Origin: Pseudomonadota bacterium
Lineage (GTDB): Bacteria; Pseudomonadota; Alphaproteobacteria; Rhodospirillales; Magnetospirillaceae
Length of the DNA: 64,000 nt
Reading direction: 5' to 3'
Assembly: GCA_021847015.1 (NCBI GenBank)
Contig: JAJZVW010000003.1
Span: forward strand, 108,099 to 172,098
Below are positions 55,601 to 64,000 of this stretch, piece by piece (within the stretch, counting starts at the first letter, position 1; the number at the start of each line of letters is the position of its first letter). The notes under the pieces were generated by a model. It was not told where the DNA came from. It did no database searches and was given only the letters and a program-made list of their open reading frames with translations. Made by a program: the position numbers and the translations under genes.

Positions 55601-56333
55601 CCGTCAGTTCCTTTTCCGCACGGGACACGGCGTCGTCCCAACTCGCCTCCAACCGGCTGCCGGAAAAGCTTATCCGCGCCCCCGCCAGCATTGCCGGGGC
55701 GGCCACGAACCGGATCGGCACCGCGCCGAAGCGCTGTTCCAGCCGGTGGCGCCAGAGGGTGGCGGCGGCATCATCCAGCGGCGGCTGGCACGCCACCTCG
55801 ATGGCTCCTCCTTCGGCCTTCAGGCGCTCGACCTCGGCGGTGGCCACGGCGGCCAGGTGCGGCGCCAGCACCTCCAGGAAGACGTCGGCCGGCGGCTTCG
55901 GCACGTCCCGCAGCAGCCCCCGGGCCAGAGCGCCCGCCAGCCGGGCCGCCTGCTCGCGGATGGCGATTGCCGCCTCGCGCCGTTCCTGATCGATCTGGCC
56001 CCGGGCGCGGGCGACGATTCCCTCGGCCTCGGCCCGAGCCTCGGCGAGGACACGCTCCCCCCGGGCCTTGGCGCCGTCCTCGGCCGAGGCCAGGATGCTC
56101 CGGCGCGACGCCTCGATTTCGGCGAGTTCGGCGGTCCGGGCTTCGGCGGCGGCCTGGGCCGCACGCCGCGCCTCCTTGGCGGCGTCCTCGGCGCGGCGCA
56201 GGGTGGCGCGGCGCGCGTCGATGGCCGCCAGCACCGGGCGGTAAAGGAAGCGTTGCAGCAGCCATACCAAGACCAGGAAGTTGATTGTCTGCAGCGCCAG
56301 CGTCCACCAGTCGAACGGCATGTCAACGGGCAA
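55581..56333 (-). CDS. atpF: N-ATPase b subunit with delta-like C-terminus
   Basis: The peripheral stalk. The 250-aa protein has an N-terminal membrane segment (WWTLALQTINFLVLVWLLQRF region), a long charged coiled coil (about 30-160), and an extra C-terminal region. The standard b subunit is about 160 aa. Near the end, PIRFVAAPAMLAGARISFSG then LEASWDDAV resemble the end of the delta subunit. This operon lacks a separate delta gene, so the extension may replace it; this is inference. It overlaps atpE by 11 bases; an ATG at 56324 is an alternative start. Confidence 0.92.
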   Translation of the reverse strand: MPVDMPFDWWTLALQTINFLVLVWLLQRFLYRPVLAAIDARRATLRRAEDAAKEARRAAQAAAEARTAELAEIEASRRSILASAEDGAKARGERVLAEARAEAEGIVARARGQIDQERREAAIAIREQAARLAGALARGLLRDVPKPPADVFLEVLAPHLAAVATAEVERLKAEGGAIEVACQPPLDDAAATLWRHRLEQRFGAVPIRFVAAPAMLAGARISFSGSRLEASWDDAVSRAEKELTDDAQTW

Positions 56334-56565
56334 GCGGGTTGGCGTAGACCAGCAGCAGGGCGACGACGAGACAATAGATGGCCATGGTCTCGATCATCGC
56401 CAAACCCACGAACAGGGTCCGCGACAGGCTTGCCGCGGCCTCGGGCTGGCGGGCGATGGCCTCCATGGCGGCGGCGACCGCGCGCCCCTCGGCGAGAGCC
56501 GGCCCGATGGCTCCGAACGACACCGCCAGGGCGGCGGCGATGATGCTGATTATCTGAATGGTCAT
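56323..56565 (-). CDS. atpE: N-ATPase c subunit (rotor ring)
   Basis: An 80-aa hairpin of two membrane helices forming the ion-carrying ring. Helix 2 has the ion-binding Glu59 followed by Thr60 and Tyr64 in AMIETMAIYC, the pattern of sodium-type rings. Helix 1 has a second carboxylate, Glu26, in GPALAEGRAV where classical sodium rings have Gln. The double-Glu arrangement is typical of N-ATPases; whether such rings carry sodium or protons is debated. It overlaps atpB and atpF. Confidence 0.96.
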   Translation of the reverse strand: MTIQIISIIAAALAVSFGAIGPALAEGRAVAAAMEAIARQPEAAASLSRTLFVGLAMIETMAIYCLVVALLLVYANPLAR

Positions 56566-57233
56566 GGTGCCCTCCTAGCCTCGAACGACCCGACCGCCGC
56601 CCCCACGAAGACGGTGGCGAGCATGGCGAAGATGTAGGCCTGAATGGCGCCGATCAGCACACCCAGCGCCATGATGGGCACCGGCACCAACAGGCCCGAC
56701 AGGGCCAGGACGACGGCGATGATCAGCTCGTGGCTCATGATGTTGCCGAACAGGCGAACCATCAGCGACAGCGTCCGGGTCAGTTCGGAGAGCACGTTCA
56801 GCGGCAGCATCAAAGGAAAGGGTTTGAGGTAATGGCCGACATAGGCCACCAGCCCCCGCCGGCGGATGCCGTAGACATGAACGGCGAGGAACACCACCAG
56901 CGCCAGGGCGGCGGCCGTCTCCAGCCGGGCGGTGGGCGCGTGGATCCCGGGCAGCACCTCGGACAGGTTGGCGGCCAGAATGAACAGGAAAAGGGTGCCG
57001 ATCAGCGGAAGAAAGGACCGGGGGTCTTCCCTGATCGTGTCTTCGATCTGGTCGGAGACGGCTTCGACGAGCATTTCCAGGGCGGCGCGCCAACGGCCCG
57101 ACGGACGGCGCAGGATCGCTGCCGAACCGCCCACGAGCAGGGCCATGATTCCCCATGTGGTGACGACCGCCTCGCCGATCCGCACCGGCCCGATGGAAAA
57201 CAGGATATCGGACGCCAGGGGATTGGCGATCAT
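56562..57233 (-). CDS. atpB: N-ATPase a subunit
   Basis: The membrane stator that forms the ion half-channels. The 223-aa protein has about five to six hydrophobic segments and the essential arginine, Arg160, in TLSLMVRLFGNIMSHEL. The ATG at 57233 overlaps the atpR stop (ATGA). Longer upstream frames belong to atpR in another phase. Confidence 0.95.
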   Translation of the reverse strand: MIANPLASDILFSIGPVRIGEAVVTTWGIMALLVGGSAAILRRPSGRWRAALEMLVEAVSDQIEDTIREDPRSFLPLIGTLFLFILAANLSEVLPGIHAPTARLETAAALALVVFLAVHVYGIRRRGLVAYVGHYLKPFPLMLPLNVLSELTRTLSLMVRLFGNIMSHELIIAVVLALSGLLVPVPIMALGVLIGAIQAYIFAMLATVFVGAAVGSFEARRAP

Positions 57234-57496
57234 GGGCCGGCGCTCCGCCGGCGCACGCCGACACCACGCGCGGCAAGGAAGCCGACCAGAGCGCCGAGCA
57301 GGACGGGCGCCCCCCAACGGGCGGCCTGCCACAGGACGACCGCCACCAGCGCCAGCCGCGCGGCGTGCAGGGCCAGGGCGCGGACCCACCCCCCGCCCCT
57401 GACATAGAGGCCCACATTGGCCCGCAACAGGCGGATGTAAACGGTGCCCAGCACCGCCCCCGCCGCCACCCCCCCAACCATTGCCGGCATGGTCAT
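57230..57496 (-). CDS. atpR: N-ATPase accessory subunit AtpR
   Basis: An 88-aa membrane protein with three hydrophobic segments, found only in N-ATPase operons between atpQ and atpB. A conserved Arg pair in YIRLLRANVGLYVRGG may face the rotor ring; a role in ring assembly has been proposed for the family. Start and stop both overlap neighbours by four bases (ATGA). Confidence 0.9.
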   Translation of the reverse strand: MTMPAMVGGVAAGAVLGTVYIRLLRANVGLYVRGGGWVRALALHAARLALVAVVLWQAARWGAPVLLGALVGFLAARGVGVRRRSAGP

Positions 57497-57764
57497 GGCT
57501 GATGAATCCTCCGCCAAGCCAGCCAGCTTCCCAGAACCGCGCCGGCACTCACGCACGCTCCGGTGAAGGTGATCCCGGTGCCGAGGCGCGCATCGAGCCA
57601 GTGGCCCAGCGCCAGACCGGCGAGAATGGGGGCGACGATCAGCCAGCCGAGGAAGCCGATGACCCCAAGGTTGGCGAGCAGCGAATTGCGGCCCGCTTCT
57701 TCCTGCCCTTTGAGCCGACGGCGCACATTGTCGATCAGGGGTTGATCGTTGCCGTCGCGCGTGG

Positions 57765-57768
<4 letters not shown>
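57493..57768 (-). CDS. atpQ: N-ATPase accessory subunit AtpQ (AtpI-like)
   Basis: A 91-aa protein with two membrane helices (IGFLGWLIVAPILAGLALG and a second near FTGACVSAGAVLGSWLAW) in the AtpI-like fold. It stands after atpC as in other N-ATPase operons. AtpI-type proteins help assemble the c ring or supply magnesium. Overlaps on both sides by four bases. Confidence 0.9.
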
Positions 57769-59767
<1,999 letters not shown>

Positions 59768-59812
59768 CTAAGCGCAGGTTCCGCCTGCTGGACCGCCGCC
59801 GCAATGGTGGCA

Positions 59813-59844
59813 GAGCATGATCCGAAATAGATCGGATCATGCTC
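59813..59844. repeat. Hairpin between the pseudo-receiver gene and the N-ATPase operon
   Basis: GAGCATGATCCG and CGGATCATGCTC form a 12-base perfect stem with an eight-base loop. It lies about 45 bases after the stop of the pseudo-receiver gene, so it may terminate that transcript, although no T-run follows. The sequence resembles AGCATGATCCG-type repeats common in Rhizobiales genomes. Confidence 0.5.
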
Positions 59845-59888
59845 CAACCGCACGCGGTGATCGCCGTAATCGTTCCGGAAGATCCGGT

Positions 59889-60752
59889 TCAGTCGCAATG
59901 GCGCGAGGTTATTTTCCGCGCCTTCTCGTGCAGGACCTCGAAATCGCGGTAGGCCGCCTTGCTTGCCGCCGATTTCATTTCGAGGCAGATGCTTCGGAAG
60001 CCTTCGAGGTCATCGACCGCGGTCCCGTCCTCCTCCAAACGCTCGATCAGTTCCTCCGTCACCGCTTCGAGAACGAAGAGATTCGGGATCGAATAATCCG
60101 CGGTCAGCAAACCGTCCCGCGCCCGGGCCGCGAGATCCCGCGATCCCCATTCCAGATGATGGGCGAGGCGCTTGACGCGTTCGGCGAAAATATCCGACCG
60201 GACCTGGGCGACGATGGCTTTGTAGCGCGTTTCGGGCAAGGCCAATGTCCGCGCCTTCAGGGGATTGGGGGCGGTGAACGTTCGCGCCGACGGGCCGGAG
60301 CGGGTTTGCTTGCGCCGGTCGGGACCGATGTAATCGTGGGTGACGATGAACGGCGCCCGGCTTTGCATCAAAGCGCTGATCTTCGCCATCAACTGATCGG
60401 GAGCGAAGGGGACCAGGACGGCGGCATCGGCGCCGCTGTTGACGGCCCCCTTCACATGGAACTCGTCATTTTTTGTCAGGACAAGAATGACGGCGGAAAA
60501 TATGTCGACACCCAATTTTCCGCGCCGCAATTCCTTTACAAGAAAAAACGCATCGCTGTTATCTATATCGCTATTTAATATGACGAGGTCAAAAGTTTCT
60601 TTTTTCAGATGCTCGTATGTCGAGGATATCGACGAGGATTCAGCAATATTTTTTATGCCGAGATTGTTCAAAGCCATTCGCACCGCCTGGCGGAGCAACG
60701 GGCTGGACTCGGCGATCAGTGCGGAAGTCTGACTGGCGGAAGGCAAGGCCAT
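59889..60752 (-). CDS. Pseudo-receiver domain protein
   Basis: The 287-aa protein has an N-terminal receiver-like domain (about 8-130), a linker with YIGPDRRK, and a C-terminal helical region (about 165-285). The strand that normally carries the phosphoacceptor reads FDLVILNSDID, so Asp is replaced by Asn at the expected position. The acidic pocket is also altered (LIAESSP instead of VVDD). It is therefore unlikely to be phosphorylated in the usual way. Receiver plus GPDRR-linker proteins are frequent in Rhodospirillales; their role is unknown. The ATG at 60752 was chosen; upstream in-frame codons have atypical composition. Confidence 0.85.
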   Translation of the reverse strand: MALPSASQTSALIAESSPLLRQAVRMALNNLGIKNIAESSSISSTYEHLKKETFDLVILNSDIDNSDAFFLVKELRRGKLGVDIFSAVILVLTKNDEFHVKGAVNSGADAAVLVPFAPDQLMAKISALMQSRAPFIVTHDYIGPDRRKQTRSGPSARTFTAPNPLKARTLALPETRYKAIVAQVRSDIFAERVKRLAHHLEWGSRDLAARARDGLLTADYSIPNLFVLEAVTEELIERLEEDGTAVDDLEGFRSICLEMKSAASKAAYRDFEVLHEKARKITSRHCD

Positions 60753-60899
60753 GGGTACGGAATTGGCATTTTTTGCGGCTAAAGGCAATTGTAAAAAATC
60801 ATTGCCCTTTCGCCACCCGATTCGCACCGCAACCCGCCGGTTCCACAATGTTCATCGGAATAGGGTCTAATGCGATCGTATAATTCCATGGCTATTTTA

Positions 60900-60927
60900 T
60901 GTATATTCCTATGAAAACTCGCAACAA
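60900..60927 (-). promoter_or_regulatory. Weak promoter candidate for the pseudo-receiver gene
   Basis: In an AT-rich stretch, TTGTTG (60927-60922) and TATACA (60905-60900) on the minus strand are 16 bases apart, about 150 bases upstream of the start codon. The match is imperfect. Confidence 0.35.
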
Positions 60928-61034
60928 CCGGCATAAGGCACATTTTTAATTTTCTTTCATCTTCATAGACACGCAATGGCGGCACCAGCGGCACGGCGGA
61001 ACCGCGAATTCGGCGCTGGCGCAATGCCGCCCGC

Positions 61035-61493
61035 CTATGGCCGGTTGTTCAGGCCGGATTGGAATATCTCCTTGCTCACCACCTCCTCAAGCGGCTGGTA
61101 CGCCCTGGTGCGGGACAGCCGTCCGCCGGCCGCGAGATGGTGGCGGCTCGTGCCGGGGCTGAGCTTGAGGAACTTTCCGCCCAAAGGGCCCTTCGAGGCG
61201 ATGCTCGCCATGGTATCGGCCGGCAGCCGGATGTCGGGACGGATGCTCATGGTCACCACGGCCGAAAGGCTTCGCGGCGCGATGGCCACGCGGGCCACCC
61301 TGCCGATCGTGATGCCGTTGATGCGGACGTCCGCGCCGGTTTCGATGCCGCCCGCGTCGCTGAACTCGGCGGAGACGCTGTAATACCCCTCCTCCGGCCG
61401 GAAATGGCTGTGGGAAATGGCGAAGGCCAGGAACACTCCCGCCACCGCCAGCACCACCGCCGCCATGATGGTCTCGACCGCGTTGTATCGCAT
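61035..61493 (-). CDS. mlaD: MlaD-family lipid-binding protein
   Basis: The 152-aa protein has an N-terminal membrane anchor (MAAVVLAVAGVFLAFAIS) and one MCE domain with VSAEFSDAGGIETGADVRI and SKGPLGGKFLKLSPG. MlaD binds phospholipids in the periplasm as part of the MlaFEDB transporter. The usual partners mlaE, mlaF, mlaC and mlaB are not adjacent here; the gene stands alone. The ATG at 61493 gives the family N-terminus MRYNAVETI. Confidence 0.9.
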   Translation of the reverse strand: MRYNAVETIMAAVVLAVAGVFLAFAISHSHFRPEEGYYSVSAEFSDAGGIETGADVRINGITIGRVARVAIAPRSLSAVVTMSIRPDIRLPADTMASIASKGPLGGKFLKLSPGTSRHHLAAGGRLSRTRAYQPLEEVVSKEIFQSGLNNRP

Positions 61494-61664
61494 ACCCCCT
61501 CCCGGGCAGCCGTCGGACATGCCCGCCGGCACCGTTGGCGCAATTCCCTGGTGGAGCTGCCGGTGACATGATCGGACATTGCCTTGCGCGGAAGGAACAC
61601 AACGGGACGGCCCATGGATCGCTGGGGCATCGGGAGGGATTGCGGCTCTTGCGGGCGGCGGGGA

Positions 61665-62321
61665 ATGACGCGGCGGAGATTCGCTTCCGCCGCGCTGCTG
61701 ATGTCCGGCTCATGGCTGCTGCGGGGCTGCGGCTCGACGCCGGTCCCGGCCTATGGCGGCACCGCGCCACGATCCGACACCCTCTACGTCGTCGCGGCGG
61801 GGTGGCACACCGAGATCGGCTTGGCGTCCGCGGACGTCCAAGGCCCCCTGGCGGCGCTGGCGCGCGATTTCCCCGACGCGCGCTATCTCGTCTTCGGCTG
61901 GGGCGAGCGGGACTATTACATGGCCGCGGAACCCGGCTCCGGCGACCTTGTGCGTGCCGCCTTCCCGGGACCGGCGGCGATGCTGGTCATCCCCCTGGGG
62001 ACCTCGCCCATGGACGCCTTTCCCACCTCCCAGGTCTTTGCGCTGGGCGCGTCGCGCCCGGGAATCGGGTTCCTGTGCGACTATGTGTGGGGATATCTGG
62101 ACAAAGGCCCGGACGGCGCCCCCCGGCGCCTCGCCGCCGGCCCCTTCGCCGGAAGCGCGTTCTATGCGTCGGGGCGAACCTACGACCTCGCGCGCACATG
62201 CAACACCTTCACCGCCGAGGCCCTCCACGCCGCCGGCCTGCCCGTCGATCCGGCCGGAGTATTTCTCGCCCGGCAGGTGACGAATCAGCTTCCCGCGGCG
62301 GCGGCGCCGGCCGGGCGATAG
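61665..62321 (+). CDS. DUF2459 / TIGR02117-family lipoprotein
   Basis: The 218-aa protein has an N-terminal twin-arginine-like MTRRRFASAALL followed by a lipoprotein-like WLLRGCGS. The body fits the DUF2459 family: VVAAGWHTEIGL, FGWGERDYYM and ARTCNTFTAEALHAAGL. Conserved His, Asp and Cys residues suggest a periplasmic hydrolase of NlpC/P60-like fold, but this is unproven. A start at 61614 would add 17 residues. It is convergent with the AIPR remnant. Confidence 0.78.
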   Translation: MTRRRFASAALLMSGSWLLRGCGSTPVPAYGGTAPRSDTLYVVAAGWHTEIGLASADVQGPLAALARDFPDARYLVFGWGERDYYMAAEPGSGDLVRAAFPGPAAMLVIPLGTSPMDAFPTSQVFALGASRPGIGFLCDYVWGYLDKGPDGAPRRLAAGPFAGSAFYASGRTYDLARTCNTFTAEALHAAGLPVDPAGVFLARQVTNQLPAAAAPAGR

Positions 62322-62373
62322 CGGCGCCAGTGCCTTGATGTCGGGTGGGGCTCCGGCATTCGACGCTGAATGC

Positions 62374-63877
62374 TTATTCCGCTACGCTCGGCTTAACGAC
62401 CGCCGCTTTCAGGTCAGCCACAACCGTCTGCGCTGCTGCCGGGCCACCTACCGGTTTGGGCGCGTTCGCCGCCCGGAAGGCGAGCGCTTTCATCTTCACG
62501 TCGAGCGCCAAGTTACTGCCTTTCAGCTTGTCGCGTGTGATGTCGTCGATATCGACAATGTCGGCACATAGATCCTTGATCTTCTTTACAGTGTCGTCAT
62601 CACCGGCGCTCATGAACGCCTCGATCGCGGCGCACATTTTCTTAATCTTAGGGGAGGCGAGCTGCGGAATAGCGTCCCCGCACACATAGTATTTGACGGC
62701 CATGATAATGTGCCACCGAAGTTTGTAATATCGCTGGTCAATACGCTTATTGCCGATAAGGATCTTAAGCCTGTACAGCGCATAGGCGGCAACATGATAG
62801 ACCTCTTCTACATAAGCGGGGTTAAAGACCTGCGTTCTCATGTCGCTGGTTAGCCTGTTGGGGTAGCGGCTCGCGATGTCCGGTTTGTCGAGGAACATCG
62901 CGGCGACACACCGGGCGATCTCCTTGATGTCGAAGACGCGGATCGCCTTAACGTTCTCTTGATGCGAAAACTGGTTTTTCCGACGCTCAAAATAGAGGCG
63001 GAAGTCATCGTCGGCGCCGCGCGCATCGAAATAGCGCTCAAGAGCTTTCACCGCATCGAGCGTGGCGAGAAACTGATCCTCATCAACCTTCGCCTGCCGG
63101 TTCGTCGACCGGACGATATCATCGACCACTGCGGGGTCAGAGGTTTCGATTAGCTTGAGCATGATCGTCGCGTCGTCGTCGATCCTCTCCCGGTTCTCGA
63201 AGAGGACATTCGATGTCTGGCATCCGTTCACGATCTGAAAATCGCGGATAAAGATCTCCAGTCCGCCGACTCGCACATCCGGGGAGATCATGGTGATGCC
63301 GTTATTGAGTATCCCGAAGCGCTTCTGCTTCATAGGATCGCCGATGGTGTCCGCCATCTCCTTGTTGACGTCTCCCCCGATCCCGAGAAAGTCGCGAACA
63401 TTCTCTTCAAAGATGCGCTGGCGCAGGCGGCCGTTCTTATCGACCAAGATCTGATCGATAAAATCTTTGGCCCTCACAGTGACAGCGTAGCCTTCCTCGA
63501 TGCCCGGCGTCCGTGGAAAAGCAGCGCTCCCAAGCACCCGGAGCGTTGCTTCCACCTGGCCCTCCGCTGCGGTCCACATCTCCACGATAGTATCGCGGTT
63601 CACGAGCACGACCTCTACGCTGCTGAAGTAGCCGGTGTTTTCGAGCGAGGTTTTGAGGACCTGCTGGGCCGCCAGGATCTCACGATCCTCCGAAGCTCGG
63701 GCGGTTGTCGCAAAGAAAGCCTGGGCCTTTGGCTTGCCATCACGGATCTTGCCGACGTGCTTGAGGACGGTGTCGAAGATTTCACGGGCGTTCTTCATGT
63801 AGTCGCTGTGGGGATACGCCGCCTTTTCAGCGAGGAAGTCGGTTATGGCCGATTCGAATGTGTTGATCTCCGCCTTA
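62374..63877 (-). pseudogene. AIPR-family phage-resistance gene, 5' end probably lost to an IS
   Basis: The reading frame encodes an AIPR (abortive infection phage resistance) protein. From an ATG at 63798 it would be 474 aa, shorter than most family members (about 550-700). In-frame coding continues upstream without a stop (for example DYMKN preceded by SAITDFLAEKAAYPHS) until it meets the end of the IS5-family element. This suggests that the native N-terminus was cut off by the insertion. Visible family features are FGILNNGITMIS, DFQIVNGCQTSNVLFENR and IVRSTNRQAKVD. Base composition is lower in GC than the flanking genes, consistent with a horizontally acquired defence gene. It might still be expressed from the internal ATG. 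Confidence 0.75.
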
Positions 63878-64000
63878 GTGTCTGACTCGGAATCGGCATG
63901 GTTGCATTATCCCCGCGCCAGTCGCCGCATGATTAGCTTGATGCTCGCGATCATGAGCCATGCTGCGGCGGAGGTGACAAGAGCCTCGAAGTCCTTGGCG
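63878..64000. mobile_element. IS5-family insertion sequence, left end only
   Basis: The element runs off the right edge. Its inner border is inferred at about 63878, where GTGTCTGACTCGGAATCGGC follows a TTAG that could be part of a YTAR target. The border is uncertain by several bases because the other end is not in the window. Confidence 0.65.
63907..64000 (-). CDS. IS5-family transposase, C-terminal fragment
   Basis: The last 30 codons read AKDFEALVTSAAAWLMIAS followed by IKLIMRRLARG and a TAA stop. This is the characteristic C-terminus of IS5-family (IS427-like) DDE transposases. The rest of the gene lies beyond the window edge. Its stop codon is in the same frame as the AIPR remnant. Confidence 0.85.
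   Translation of the reverse strand, partial: AKDFEALVTSAAAWLMIASIKLIMRRLARG

Noticed and set aside
54050..56284. A 744-codon plus-strand frame opposite atpA and atpF
   Set aside because: Antisense to well-supported ATPase subunits with no independent signal.

Overview
The window is high-GC DNA from an alphaproteobacterium, most likely a member of the Rhodospirillales close to Magnetospirillum/Phaeospirillum. This placement is inferred from gene content: CtrA and ChpT beside flagellar and chemotaxis genes, an alphaproteobacterial-type GshA, a DUF2336 protein, SleB-like and extensin-like wall proteins, and many PAS/GGDEF sensors. I see no rRNA, tRNA or CRISPR array. One small SRP RNA gene is present.

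Layout. 0-9.8 kb: a partial receiver-PAS-kinase with no H-box histidine, then a minus-strand chemotaxis operon (cheA-cheW-cheY-cheB-cheR plus an unknown 377-aa protein), preceded by chpT and a J-domain protein. 9.8-16.7 kb: SRP RNA, an alpha/beta hydrolase, acsA, the overlapping trio dapF-mtaB-ftsY, and rpmB. 16.7-19.4 kb: an AT-richer insert with a LysR regulator divergent from an AfsA-like hotdog protein and a HAD phosphatase, ended by a MITE-like element. 19.5-24.1 kb: a hybrid histidine kinase, fliJ and fliI, and the divergent ctrA. 24.2-37.9 kb: truA, a membrane protein, dapE, dapD, wall hydrolases, a DUF2336 protein, a diguanylate cyclase, a pyrimidine nucleotidase, chorismate mutase, gshA, fmt, def and a BAX-inhibitor-like protein. 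38-43.6 kb: a YbbAP-type ABC system head-to-head with tesA, which overlaps FIST and thpR genes. 43.6-50.4 kb: cbbQ-cbbO without RuBisCO, a TPR-methyltransferase, an MFS transporter, a CTAG-flanked palindromic element and arfB. 50.4-53.1 kb: a long inverted-repeat element, a heme-c/cysteine-rich diguanylate cyclase and a GlsB-type protein. 53.2-59.6 kb: a complete N-ATPase operon (atpDCQRBEFAG). 59.7-64 kb: palindromes, a pseudo-receiver protein, a lone mlaD, a DUF2459 lipoprotein, and an AIPR phage-defence gene apparently truncated by an IS5-family element that leaves the window.

How the genes work together. CheA/W/Y/B/R, FliI/FliJ, ChpT and CtrA form a motility and cell-cycle regulatory core. 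DapD/E/F supply meso-diaminopimelate and lysine. Def/Fmt and FtsY/SRP RNA serve protein synthesis and export. Intergenic regions carry at least four kinds of palindromic repeat; three elements touch or supply a stop codon of the neighbouring gene. The least ordinary loci are the LysR/AfsA-like/HAD module, the N-ATPase, the redox-sensor-like cyclase, the orphan CbbQO pair, and the AIPR/IS junction.
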